Shown piece after piece: positions 25,547 to 34,158 of a stretch of DNA of 43,438 nt. The position numbers were made by a program, and so were the translations under genes. Position 1 is the stretch's first letter, and every line of letters starts with the position of its first letter. The notes beneath the pieces were generated by a model that ran no database searches, was not told where the DNA came from, and saw only the letters and a list, made by a program, of their open reading frames with translations. The DNA comes from Pseudanabaena biceps PCC 7429. GTDB lineage: Bacteria; Cyanobacteriota; Cyanobacteriia; Pseudanabaenales; Pseudanabaenaceae. The stretch is from assembly GCF_000332215.1 (NCBI RefSeq), contig NZ_ALWB01000014.1, positions 1 to 43,438 of the forward strand, written 5' to 3'.

Positions 25547-28500
25547 TTAATGAGTCTTTTGCCACACAGGAAAAATTACTTGAAATTTCGTTCCTTTCTC
25601 TCCGTCATGAATCAGAGTCCCTTCTAGTTGTTCTACTAAACTGAATACTAGCTGCATCCCCAAGCTATCCGTATGTTCTAAAATAATATTGGCTGGAATC
25701 CCAACTCCATTGTCCGCCACAATCAAATGATATTGCTGTTGTTTTTGTAAAAGCTGAATATTTATTTTGCCAATACCTTTAGGGAAAGCATATTTTAAAG
25801 AGTTAGATATTAATTCATTGATAATTAGTCCTAAAGAAATCGAGCGATCTAAGGGTAAAGAAATATTACTTGCATCTATCGTATATGTGATCAATGTAGG
25901 GCTTTTTCCATAGCACTGAAATAAATTTACTAGTAAATCAGATATATAGTTATAAAAATTGATTTGATCGAGATCGTCATTGCGATGAAGTTGGGCGTGA
26001 AGTAAAGCCATCGATTGAATGCGATTTTGATACTCTTCAACCAAGATTTTGACTTCGGGGGTAGTTTTGCGAAACTGCATTCTTAAAAGGCTAGACATTA
26101 CCTGTAGATTGTTTTTTACACGGTGATGGACTTCTTTGAGCAATACCTTTTTCTGTTGGAGTTCATTCTCTAGTTGCTGATATAGGATTTCTTTACTAGC
26201 AAGCTCGATTTGTACCTGCTGATACAATGTTGCTTGTTGGAAAATAATCGTAAATTGACTAGATAACTGCTTCATTAAATCTATTTCCCATTCCTGCCAA
26301 TGCCGAGAACTATCGTATTGATGTATGCATATTAATCCCCAAAGTTGATTATTGTTAATGATTGGCATTGCTAACTTAGCTTTAATGGGTGGGGAAATAA
26401 GATATTCATTGCCTAAAGATATAACTTTTAATTCCAATTCACTCTCTGATTCTCCATGTAAGACATAAAGTTTTCCCTGTAGATATTCTTTGTATAAATC
26501 TTCGGGAACGGTATTATCCCAAACAATGGCATTGAAGATGGATTGCCAAGGTGCAGAGACGGACTCGGCAACAACTAACCTCGTTCCGTTATCTAATACT
26601 TGATAAATAAGAGTGCGATCGCCATGGAAAAACTTATGGATTTCGGTAACGGTTATGTTGAGAATTTCCTCTAGTTGGAGAGAAGACCGAATGCGTTGGG
26701 TAATGATGCTGAGGAGTTTTTGTTGTGATGTTTGCTCAAGTAATCGAGCCTCAGCAAGCTTTAGTTCGGTAATATCCAGCATAATTCCATGGCGAGCAAT
26801 ATCTCCATTTTTGCGCTTAAATAAGGTCACATTTAGATTTTCGATCCTTTCGGGCATAGAGTTGATTTGTAACCATTTAATCTTGCCTGAAGGGGTAACG
26901 ATTCGGCATTCATGGTTTAAAGGAGATGCCGAAGCAATGCTATGAAGAGCTGCGTCCCAAAAACCTTGCCGATCGTCGGTGTGGTGATGATCGTAAAGGC
27001 ATTTGCAGTCTTGGAGTACTTGTTCAGGGGACAATTCATAGATATCCTCGACCCTCGAACTAATATATTCAAAATAATGCTCTCCGTCAGGATTATGAAT
27101 ATATGTATAGATTATTCCAGGAAAACTTGAAACAATCCTTGCGAATCTTTGTTCGCTTGCCAGTAGCTCTGCTTCTACTATTTTGCGATCAGTAATATCA
27201 TTGGCTGTACCAGTAGTTAACAAGACTTTGCCATTTTTATCGAGACTAAATACCGTATCGAGAGTGTAAAGCCAACGCCAATTCCCATTAGCATGTTTCA
27301 CGCGATACTCAGACTGAACGACTTCTCCATCAGCAGCAACATTAATCCGTTGAAAATATTGGAAATATACATCCATATCTTCTGGATGGATCAGGCTAAG
27401 AAAAAAATCAGATCCCATTTCTTGAATCTCTTCAGGGGTATACCCAAGAACAGATTGCAAATTTTTGTTTGCATAAATGTTTCTTTGCTCTTGGACATTG
27501 AATAGATAAATGATCCCTGGTGAAGAGTCTGCAATTTGATTGATGAACCTTTGACTTTCTTCCAGATTTAGCTCTATTTGTTTGCGATCGCTAACATCTT
27601 GAGCGTTACCAATAATCTGTTGCACTCTTCCACAATCATCGCGATTAAAAATCGTGTCATAGCTACGGAGCCATTTAATCTCACCATTTGCATTGATCGC
27701 TCGATATTCAACTTCTAAGATTTCTTCATCACGAGCCTGACTTAATCGATGGATGTGAGATTCCATGATAGCAAGGTCTTCAGGGTGAATCAGGTTCCGA
27801 TGTAAGTTATCTTTCATCGCTTGGATCTGTTCGGTTGAATAGCCCAAGATCTTGGCAATTTCTCGATTAGAATAAATATTGCGTTTTTCCTGTAAATCGT
27901 ATAGGTACAGGATATTGGGTGAAGCATCAGCAATCTTTTGAATAAATTTGAGATTATTTTGTAGTTCGATCTCAGTTTGCTTGTGAGCAGTAATATCACA
28001 ACAGAAACCAATGTACCCTAGAAAAAGATTATCTTTATTAAATATTGGGACTCCACGATCTATAATCCAACCGTAGATTTGGTCGTGGCGCTTGAGGCGA
28101 TATTCCATTTCAAAGGATTTTCTCGCATCAAAGGCTTTAAAGTAAATATCTAGACTCATCTCGCGATCGTCGGGATGAATGCCTTCAAGCCAACCATCAC
28201 CGATTTCTTGCTCTAAAGATCTTCCCGTGTAGTCTAGCCAAGCTTGATTGAAATAGTAGTAGGACTTGTCTGTTCCAGATTCCCGCAGCATAACATGAGC
28301 GCGCTCGGCAATGGTATAGAAATATTCTCGATCGTCTATTATTTCTTCAGAAGGCAATGGTGCGTGAGGATTTTTAGACATTGGTGATTTCTGCCATTGC
28401 CTTGTAGCAGCAATTTCTTTTTTGGCAATTTCTTTTTTGGCAATTTCTTTTTTGGTAATTTCTTTTTTGGTAATTTCTTTTTTGGCAATTTCTTTTTTTA

Positions 28501-28918
28501 AATGGGATTGGGCGATCGCATTCCGCAGGGCTGCAAAAATTAATTCCTTCGTTAAAGTCTCTTTGACCAGATAATCTTGATAGTCTTGGGCGATACGAAC
28601 CATGCATCCTTCATCGTCGGCGTTCACCAAGAGAACTACAGGCACTTGGATAGAATTCAGTTGGCGCAAAAAAAATTCTTTGTCTGGATGCGATTCTTCC
28701 CATTCTAAAAATACGCAGTTAGGGGGGGATTGCAAATCAGGCTCTAAAGTTACTAATAGAGATGGATCGGAGTGGAAGTTATGGAAATGATAGCGATCGC
28801 TTCGATATTCGATGATGAGGGGATTGGCTGACTCTGAAAAGCCGATGGGGGCAAGAGATGCATAGCTGTCTGCGATTATTAACACTTTCCATTCAGAACT
28901 AGCTATGACTCTGTTCAT
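25547..28918 (-). CDS. Multi-PAS/GAF sensor histidine kinase (HisKA_2 type), 1123 residues
   Basis: Residues 1-135 look like a receiver fold that lost its phosphorylation site. Residues about 141-170 are six copies of KKEI(A/T). Four PAS/PAC units follow (about 193-315, 322-449, 452-580, 588-722; linkers ITAHKQTE, VSDRKQIE, ITDRKIVE, ITELKLAE). A GAF domain (about 742-900) is next, then the H-box LLKEVHHRVKNNLQVMSSLL (His931/932) and an HWE/HisKA_2-type ATPase domain ending near 1120. The GAF lacks the CxH-type cysteine needed to bind a bilin, although it resembles phytochrome-like GAFs. No transmembrane segment is seen. Signals are unknown. Nearest downstream gene on the strand is the REC-kinase hybrid. 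Confidence 0.93.
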   Translation of the reverse strand: MNRVIASSEWKVLIIADSYASLAPIGFSESANPLIIEYRSDRYHFHNFHSDPSLLVTLEPDLQSPPNCVFLEWEESHPDKEFFLRQLNSIQVPVVLLVNADDEGCMVRIAQDYQDYLVKETLTKELIFAALRNAIAQSHLKKEIAKKEITKKEITKKEIAKKEIAKKEIAATRQWQKSPMSKNPHAPLPSEEIIDDREYFYTIAERAHVMLRESGTDKSYYYFNQAWLDYTGRSLEQEIGDGWLEGIHPDDREMSLDIYFKAFDARKSFEMEYRLKRHDQIYGWIIDRGVPIFNKDNLFLGYIGFCCDITAHKQTEIELQNNLKFIQKIADASPNILYLYDLQEKRNIYSNREIAKILGYSTEQIQAMKDNLHRNLIHPEDLAIMESHIHRLSQARDEEILEVEYRAINANGEIKWLRSYDTIFNRDDCGRVQQIIGNAQDVSDRKQIELNLEESQRFINQIADSSPGIIYLFNVQEQRNIYANKNLQSVLGYTPEEIQEMGSDFFLSLIHPEDMDVYFQYFQRINVAADGEVVQSEYRVKHANGNWRWLYTLDTVFSLDKNGKVLLTTGTANDITDRKIVEAELLASEQRFARIVSSFPGIIYTYIHNPDGEHYFEYISSRVEDIYELSPEQVLQDCKCLYDHHHTDDRQGFWDAALHSIASASPLNHECRIVTPSGKIKWLQINSMPERIENLNVTLFKRKNGDIARHGIMLDITELKLAEARLLEQTSQQKLLSIITQRIRSSLQLEEILNITVTEIHKFFHGDRTLIYQVLDNGTRLVVAESVSAPWQSIFNAIVWDNTVPEDLYKEYLQGKLYVLHGESESELELKVISLGNEYLISPPIKAKLAMPIINNNQLWGLICIHQYDSSRHWQEWEIDLMKQLSSQFTIIFQQATLYQQVQIELASKEILYQQLENELQQKKVLLKEVHHRVKNNLQVMSSLLRMQFRKTTPEVKILVEEYQNRIQSMALLHAQLHRNDDLDQINFYNYISDLLVNLFQCYGKSPTLITYTIDASNISLPLDRSISLGLIINELISNSLKYAFPKGIGKINIQLLQKQQQYHLIVADNGVGIPANIILEHTDSLGMQLVFSLVEQLEGTLIHDGEKGTKFQVIFPVWQKTH
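28411..28500 (-). repeat. Six in-frame 15-bp tandem repeats inside the multi-PAS kinase gene
   Basis: The unit (C/T)AATTTCTTTTTTGG repeats six times in exact 15-bp register and encodes KKEI(A/T) on the minus strand. It forms a charged helical linker between the degenerate receiver and the first PAS domain. Being a multiple of three, copy-number change would lengthen the linker without frameshift. Confidence 0.95.
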
Positions 28919-28949
28919 GGGTTTAATTTAAATCAGTTAAACATAATAA

Positions 28950-29042
28950 ATAGTTCGGCATAGTTAAAAATTAAAGTAAGAAAGCCCCTACGCAGACGAC
29001 GCGCTCTTCTAGATTTTAAGTTTACTTATGCTTGGCTGCTTA
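28950..29042. repeat. Family B element, degenerate core
   Basis: Left end TAGTTCGGCATAGTTAAAAA and right end AAGTTTACTTATGCTTGGCTGCTTA. The internal stem is mostly decayed (AAAGCCCCTACGCAGACGACGC). It is immediately upstream of the multi-PAS kinase start. Confidence 0.7.
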
Positions 29043-29062
29043 GGGCTATTATATAGCAATCC

Positions 29063-29165
29063 TAAGTAGCTAGGCGCAATTACATATAAAACCCAAAAGC
29101 TGTAGCGCATGCTGTGCGTGCGCTACAGCTTTTGATTATAGGTTTTAATTATGCCCAGCCACTTA
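29063..29165. repeat. Family B element with intact hairpin
   Basis: Ends are TAAGTAGCTAGGCGCAATTA and TTTTAATTATGCCCAGCCACTTA. The core pairs AAAAGCTGTAGCGCA with TGCGCTACAGCTTTT around TGCTGTGCG (one G-T pair, loop TGT). It is upstream of the Ser/Thr kinase gene. With the previous copy it accounts for most of the 28919-29240 gap. Confidence 0.85.
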
Positions 29166-29240
29166 AATGGTTTGTGGAAAAAAGCATCTCCCAAAATGGA
29201 GCGCGTAACATTGATTAATTTGTATATTTAGTAAACAAAG

Positions 29241-30656
29241 ATGATAGAAGAACTGCATCAAATAGGTGATATTGTCAGCGATCGCTATACCATCGTTTCA
29301 GTTCTAGGGCGTGGCGGTATGGCAATCACCTACGCGGCAACAGATCGCCTTCGCGATCGCGCCGTGGCGATCAAAGTGCTATCTCTGCGGCAGGCAAGCC
29401 AATGGAAAGTGATCGAATTATTTGAACGCGAAGCTAAGGTATTGGCTAGCCTAAATCACCCGCAAATTCCGAAATATATCGACTATTTTTATACCGATCT
29501 AGAGAGCGATCGCCGCTTTTATTTGGTTCAAGAACTGATTGAAGGCAAATCTCTAAATGAGATCGTTCAGAATGGGACGCGGATGACAGAAGGAGAAGTA
29601 AAGGAGATTGCGATACAAATCTTAAACCTGTTGTGCTACCTGCACGAACTATCCCCCCCTGTTGTCCATCGAGATATCAAGCCTCACAATTTGATCCAAC
29701 GACCTACGGGGGCGATCGCTCTTGTGGATTTTGGTGCGGTTCAGGATATTTATCGTAATACGATCGCTGGGGGGAGTACTTTTGTCGGGACTTATGGTTA
29801 TATGGCTCCCGAACAATTTCAGGGACAAGCAAGTTGCGCTTCTGACCTGTATGGGTTAGGGGCAACCTTAATGTTTCTGCTCACCCATCGATCTCCTTCA
29901 GAATTACCACAAAATCGCATGAAAATTGATGTGCGATCCTGTACCGAAATTTCCCCAGAATTTGCAAAGTGGTTAGAGCAAGCGATCGAACCTACTACTG
30001 AGGATCGTTTCCCTTCCGCAAGAATTGCTCTAGAAATATTGGAAGGGAAGCGTAATTCTACTTATTCTCTGGCTAATGCTAATAATTATATTGCTACTCT
30101 AAAATCATCAGGTGAAATTGCTAAGGCGCGCAAATTAAAGCCTTTAGATACGCGCATTCAATTTGAAAGAACTAGCGATCGCCTGACGTTTAAAATCCCT
30201 AGCCTCGGCTACCGTCCTCTGACATGGGTTTTCGGAGCTTTTGCCCTTGGTATCTACTGGGGTTTAGATAAATTCATTCTCCCCTACCTCCATACCTTTG
30301 GCTTACTATCTCAGATTGCCTTAGGATTCGTTGCGGTGATGGTTGGATTGATGTCACTGATGTGTGCTTTTTTGTTTGTCTATGCGTTAATTGGTAATTT
30401 CTTAATTGAAATGGATCGCCAAACTTTCAGGATCTCATGGTATCTATTTGGTATTCGGATTGGACGCGAACGGGGCTATAACTCGGAGATTACCCGTATT
30501 GGGATTGAGGAAATTGAATCGGGAAACGGGCAAAAAAGTACTCAATATGCGATCTGGCGAGGTGCTAGCAAACATCGTTTTGATTCGATTTTAATAGAAA
30601 AAGAAGAGATGGATTGGATATTAGGTGAGTTATTGGATTTTTTAAGCCATTTATAG
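29241..30656 (+). CDS. Membrane Hanks-type serine/threonine protein kinase
   Basis: 471 residues. The kinase domain (about 14-275) has glycine loop LGRGGMAITY, ATP Lys45 (VAIK), catalytic loop VVHRDIKPHN (D145), DFGAVQD (163-169) and APEQF. So all catalytic elements are intact. A juxtamembrane linker follows, then two transmembrane segments (about 326-350 and 355-385) and a C-terminal cytosolic region (about 390-471) of unknown fold with IGIEEIESGNGQKSTQYAI. This topology with the kinase N-terminal is common among cyanobacterial Spk proteins; the substrate is unknown. Start ATG 29241. Multi-PAS kinase diverges upstream. Confidence 0.92.
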   Translation: MIEELHQIGDIVSDRYTIVSVLGRGGMAITYAATDRLRDRAVAIKVLSLRQASQWKVIELFEREAKVLASLNHPQIPKYIDYFYTDLESDRRFYLVQELIEGKSLNEIVQNGTRMTEGEVKEIAIQILNLLCYLHELSPPVVHRDIKPHNLIQRPTGAIALVDFGAVQDIYRNTIAGGSTFVGTYGYMAPEQFQGQASCASDLYGLGATLMFLLTHRSPSELPQNRMKIDVRSCTEISPEFAKWLEQAIEPTTEDRFPSARIALEILEGKRNSTYSLANANNYIATLKSSGEIAKARKLKPLDTRIQFERTSDRLTFKIPSLGYRPLTWVFGAFALGIYWGLDKFILPYLHTFGLLSQIALGFVAVMVGLMSLMCAFLFVYALIGNFLIEMDRQTFRISWYLFGIRIGRERGYNSEITRIGIEEIESGNGQKSTQYAIWRGASKHRFDSILIEKEEMDWILGELLDFLSHL

Positions 30657-30684
30657 ACTTGTTAACTATAGTGCTAAATAGGTA

Positions 30685-30715
30685 AGGATGGGTGGCGCGA
30701 AGCGCCGCCCATCCT
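30685..30715. repeat. Family D palindrome
   Basis: A 14-bp stem with one G-T pair around a GAA loop (apex GGCGC-GAA-GCGCC). It starts 29 bp after the Ser/Thr kinase stop. Confidence 0.88.
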
Positions 30716-30765
30716 CATGATGTAAATCCTTTCTTTTCTTCCTAAAGAAATAGATGTCTAAAAAC

Positions 30766-30873
30766 AAGAGATAGCAGTAAGGCGCAAAGCGCCTTACTGC
30801 TATCTCTTCCCAGTGAAGAATTAGATGTTGCGGCGCGAAGCGCCGCAACATCTAATTCTTCACTGGGAAGAGA
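30766..30873. repeat. Two overlapping giant hairpins of family D
   Basis: The first hairpin is 30766-30808, a 20-bp perfect stem with loop AAA. The second is 30803-30873, a 34-bp perfect stem with loop GAA (30837-30839). Bases 30803-30808 belong to both stems, so only one can be fully formed at a time. Flanks (AAAGAAATAGA at about 30745; CACTGGGAAGAGAG) match those of 18836-18880, which lacks the first hairpin. These fill the 30657-30988 gap. Confidence 0.95.
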
Positions 30874-30988
30874 GTATGCTTGCTTATCATTCTTTGGTAG
30901 GATGATGTTCTCAAGTATAGGGATTAGACTCTGTTTTATAGATTTGGATTAAAAAATCAGTACTAGGTAACTGATGGAGGTCATAACT

Positions 30989-31288
30989 ATGGATAGCCAA
31001 GAAGCAACCATTTTCGCATTACAGAATCGCATTAAATATCTGGAAGCCCATCTCCATCTAGCTTTACAGGTTTTGCGTGAAATGGAAGACTACGCTCAAG
31101 ATTCCATAGAATCCTTTGAATCATCGCCAAAATCTCATGCCAAATCTCATACCATAGATATAGTTCCAACTAGTAAAATTGAATTGCCGACATTTCTCAG
31201 TTCACGCACTTGGAGACATCAGCCCCCCATGATGAAGAGTCCCAATGCATTTGTCTCCCGCGATCGTGCGATCGCAAATGCGTCCTAA
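30989..31288 (+). CDS. Small protein of unknown function
   Basis: 99 residues from ATG 30989 (MDSQEATIFALQNRIKYLEA). GGAGG stands 8 bp upstream, while ATG 30974 would place the RBS inside the gene. The first 45 residues form a leucine-rich amphipathic helix (LQNRIKYLEAHLHLALQVLR), probably a short coiled coil. The rest is Ser/Pro-rich and likely disordered. No Cys, signal or membrane segment. I do not recognise a family. A family A repeat begins 4 bp after the stop. Confidence 0.65.
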   Translation: MDSQEATIFALQNRIKYLEAHLHLALQVLREMEDYAQDSIESFESSPKSHAKSHTIDIVPTSKIELPTFLSSRTWRHQPPMMKSPNAFVSRDRAIANAS

Positions 31289-31292
31289 TACC

Positions 31293-31435
31293 ACGTCAGT
31301 TCGAGGTAAGCTGGCAAATTTTAAAAGCCCAAAATTAAAAGCCTTGCTAAGCAAGGCTTTTAGTTTTGGGCTTTGAGAGGGGGGTGCTTAGCCCCCCCCT
31401 CTCAAAGCCCGTTTCAAATTATTCCGAACTCACGT
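31293..31435 (-). repeat. Family A palindromic element (143 bp), diverged but structurally intact
   Basis: Ends are ACGTCAGTTCGAGGTAAGC and inverted AATTATTCCGAACTCACGT. Hairpin 2 loop is TAA (GCTAAGC). Hairpin 1 has changed to a G/C-rich stem (GAGAGGGGGGTGC ... GCCCCCCCCTCTC) that still pairs, showing substitutions on both arms. Confidence 0.88.
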
Positions 31436-31457
31436 TTGCTTAGGACATAAAATCCCC

Positions 31458-31494
31458 AATATGAGTAGCGGCGCTTAGCGCCGCTACTCATATT
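31458..31494. repeat. Family D palindrome abutting the glgB stop
   Basis: A 17-bp perfect stem (31458-31474 with 31478-31494) and loop TTA. TTAGGACATAAAATCCCC is the usual left flank, but the matching right foot is missing because the glgB stop codon (31498-31500) starts 4 bp later. Confidence 0.88.
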
Positions 31495-31497
31495 AGT

Positions 31498-33756
31498 TTA
31501 GACTTCGCCTCGATACTTTAGGATAACTATGCCCAAGGGTGGCGCAGTCACATCGATGGAGTAAGGTTTCCCATGAGTGCCGTAGTCATCGGTATACTTA
31601 CCTCCCATATTACCGATCCCACTACCGCCATAGATTGGGGCATCGCTATTGAGGATCTCTTTATAGAACCCCTTTTCAGGAACACCAACCCGATAGTTAT
31701 GATGGGGAACAGGGGTAAAGTTGCAGACTACTAATACAAACTCGCCATCTTCGCCTTTCCGTAAGAAAGAGATGACCGAATTGCGCGTATCATTGCACTC
31801 AATCCATTCAAAGCCTTCTTGGGTGAAATCTTGAGTGTAAAGTTCGGGGAGCGATCGCAATAGTTTATTGAGATCGCTGACATATTTTTGCAGCGTCTTG
31901 TGACTGGGATACTGCAATAAATGCCATTCGAGATCGCCCCAAACATTCCATTCCGCCCATTGACCAAATTCCATCCCCATGAACATGGTTTTCTTGCCAG
32001 GATGGGTAAACATATAGCCATACAGACAGCGCAGGTTGGCAAATTTTTGCCATTCATCCCCAGGCATCTTGCCAATCATTGGACTCTTGCCATGAACCAC
32101 TTCATCGTGGGAGAGCGCTAGCATGAAGTTTTCGCTAAAAGCATACCAAATGCTAAAGGTTAGGTAGTTGTTATTATGTCCGCGAAAATAGGGATCGAGC
32201 TTGAAATAGTCCAGCATGTCATGCATCCACCCCATATTCCATTTCAGGTTAAAGCCTAAACCACCTGAATAGGCCGGCCATGTCACCATCGGCCAGGAGG
32301 TAGATTCTTCGGCAATGGAAAGCGCTCCAGGATAATAGGTAAACAAAATGCTGTGCAGGTGACGAAATAGCTCAATCGCCTCCAAACTCTCTCGACCGCC
32401 GTACTCATTGGGCAACCAAGTTCCCGCTTCGCGGTTGTAATCGCGATAGATCATTGAGGCAACCGCATCAACACGAATACCATCAATGTGATACTTGTCA
32501 AACCAAAAGAGGACATTGGCAATCAAGAAATTTTTAACTTCACTGCGTTTGTAGTTAAAAATCTTGGTTCCCCATTCTTTATGCTCGCCGATTCTGACAT
32601 CCGCAGGCTCGTACAGAAAAGTTCCATCAAAGAAGGATAAACCATGTCCATCCTTAGGGAAGTGAGCGGGAACCCAATCGACAATGATGCCAATGTCATT
32701 CTGGTGACATTTATCGATGAAGTACATCAAATCTTGTGGTGTACCATAGCGCGATGTAGCGGCATAGTAACCAGTGACTTGATAGCCCCAAGAGCCATCA
32801 AAGGGATGCTCGGCAATGGGCATCATCTCAATATGGGTATAGCCCATTTCTTTGACATAGGGGATGAGATCTTCGGCAAGTTCGCGATAGGTGAGAAATC
32901 TTGCTCCAGGCTTAAGGTCGGCTGCGGATACGGCAGGATAGCCACTGTCGGGAGGATTTGCCGATGAGGCATGCATCCAAGAGCCGAGATGCATTTCATA
33001 GACAGAGATAGGCTTTTTGAGGGGATCTTCAGTGCGGCGCTTTTCTAGCCAAGCGCGATCATTCCACTGGTAGGTATTGAGATCGGTGACGATCGAAGCG
33101 GTTTTAGGGCGGATTTCTTGGAAGTAGCCGTAGGGATCGGATTTTTCGTAAATATGTCCTTCGGGGCTCTTGATTTCGTATTTATATACTGTACCAACGG
33201 TTAAATCGGGAATAAATAGATCCCAAATACCCGTATTACCTTTACGCATTTGGTGCTTGCGTCCGTCCCAGCTATTGAAATCACCAATGATAGAGACGTT
33301 GCGGGCATTAGGAGCCCAGACTGCGAAATATACCCCACTGACATTATCGATGGTGGTAAGGTGCGCACCCATTTTTTCATAAATCTGATAGTGCGTTCCT
33401 TCACCAAATAGGTAGGCATCAAACTCTGTCAGTAATGGTGATTTGAAATAATAGGGATCGCGAATTAGGCGATCGCTGTCACCAGATTTGACTTTAAATT
33501 GATAGCTAAATAGGTGGGGGGCATCACTGATAATGCATTCAAAAAAGTGAGGGTGATGCACGGAATGCATCGGATATTCTTTATGTTGGTCGGGTGTAAC
33601 TACATATACTGCCTCTGCATCGGGTAGATATGCTCTAACCACCCATACCGACTTACCATCTTGCTCAATTTGATGTGGCCCGAGGACTGTAAAAGGGTCG
33701 TGGTGTTGGTTCCACACAATGCGATCGATCTGCTCGGTGGGTATGGTCGGGGTCAT
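31498..33756 (-). CDS. glgB: 1,4-alpha-glucan branching enzyme
   Basis: 752 residues, starting MTPTIPTEQIDRIVWNQHHD. An N-terminal CBM48 region (about 20-230, including VYFAVWAPNARNVSIIGDFN) is followed by a GH13 TIM barrel. The catalytic Asp is in GIRVDAVASMIYRDY and the Glu in IAEESTSWP; HDEVVHGK is also present. The C-terminal beta domain ends at PLGIVILKYRGEV. It introduces alpha-1,6 branches in glycogen in the cytoplasm. Length is typical of cyanobacterial GlgB. ATG 33756 preceded by AAAAGAGAT. Neighbouring genes are not glycogen genes. Confidence 0.97.
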   Translation of the reverse strand: MTPTIPTEQIDRIVWNQHHDPFTVLGPHQIEQDGKSVWVVRAYLPDAEAVYVVTPDQHKEYPMHSVHHPHFFECIISDAPHLFSYQFKVKSGDSDRLIRDPYYFKSPLLTEFDAYLFGEGTHYQIYEKMGAHLTTIDNVSGVYFAVWAPNARNVSIIGDFNSWDGRKHQMRKGNTGIWDLFIPDLTVGTVYKYEIKSPEGHIYEKSDPYGYFQEIRPKTASIVTDLNTYQWNDRAWLEKRRTEDPLKKPISVYEMHLGSWMHASSANPPDSGYPAVSAADLKPGARFLTYRELAEDLIPYVKEMGYTHIEMMPIAEHPFDGSWGYQVTGYYAATSRYGTPQDLMYFIDKCHQNDIGIIVDWVPAHFPKDGHGLSFFDGTFLYEPADVRIGEHKEWGTKIFNYKRSEVKNFLIANVLFWFDKYHIDGIRVDAVASMIYRDYNREAGTWLPNEYGGRESLEAIELFRHLHSILFTYYPGALSIAEESTSWPMVTWPAYSGGLGFNLKWNMGWMHDMLDYFKLDPYFRGHNNNYLTFSIWYAFSENFMLALSHDEVVHGKSPMIGKMPGDEWQKFANLRCLYGYMFTHPGKKTMFMGMEFGQWAEWNVWGDLEWHLLQYPSHKTLQKYVSDLNKLLRSLPELYTQDFTQEGFEWIECNDTRNSVISFLRKGEDGEFVLVVCNFTPVPHHNYRVGVPEKGFYKEILNSDAPIYGGSGIGNMGGKYTDDYGTHGKPYSIDVTAPPLGIVILKYRGEV

Positions 33757-33874
33757 ATCTCTTTTAGTAAACGCACATATTTAAATTACTGCATATTATT
33801 CACCAAATTGCGGTGTGTAATCTAAACTAAAGACTGATGGTTTATTTCGTTTTTTTTTAATGTGGTGCTTGCTG

Positions 33875-33990
33875 TTATAGCTGTAGTCACTTAAGTCAGG
33901 ACATCAACCCCAATAGAGAGTTGTGGCGCGAAGCGCCGCAACTCTCTATTGGGGTTGATTTTTGCCCTAATATTACTGACTATAGCTATA
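33875..33990. repeat. 116-bp palindromic element with a family D core
   Basis: Outer ends TTATAGCTGTAGTCA (33875) and inverted TGACTATAGCTATA (to 33990). The central stem is 27 bp with one G-T pair (33903-33929 with 33933-33959) around GAA, apex GCGAAGC. The feet AGTCAGGACA and TTTGCCCTAA are paired imperfectly. It is in the gap between glgB and the two-component operon. Confidence 0.88.
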
Positions 33991-34012
33991 AATTCTGTAC
34001 CAAAAATATTTG

Positions 34013-34116
34013 TAAGTAGTTCGGCATAATGAGAAACCGAAACCAGAGAGCATACCGCCCGCGCAGCGGGCGGTATGCTCTTCTAGGTTTTAAGTTTACT
34101 TATGCCTAGCTACTTA
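34013..34116. repeat. Family B element (104 bp)
   Basis: Ends TAAGTAGTTCGGCATAAT and inverted TTATGCCTAGCTACTTA. Core hairpin AGAGCATACCGCCCGC-GCA-GCGGGCGGTATGCTCT, the same stem as the copy at 38157. With the previous element it fills most of 33757-34158. Confidence 0.9.
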
Positions 34117-34158
34117 TTAGGGTAATGTTCCATCCAGTTAGGATAGAGAGGTCTGCTT

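Noticed and set aside
25547-28918. Cyanobacteriochrome or phytochrome function for the multi-PAS kinase GAF domain
   Set aside because: The GAF resembles the family but lacks a cysteine at the chromophore-binding region, so bilin attachment is not supported.
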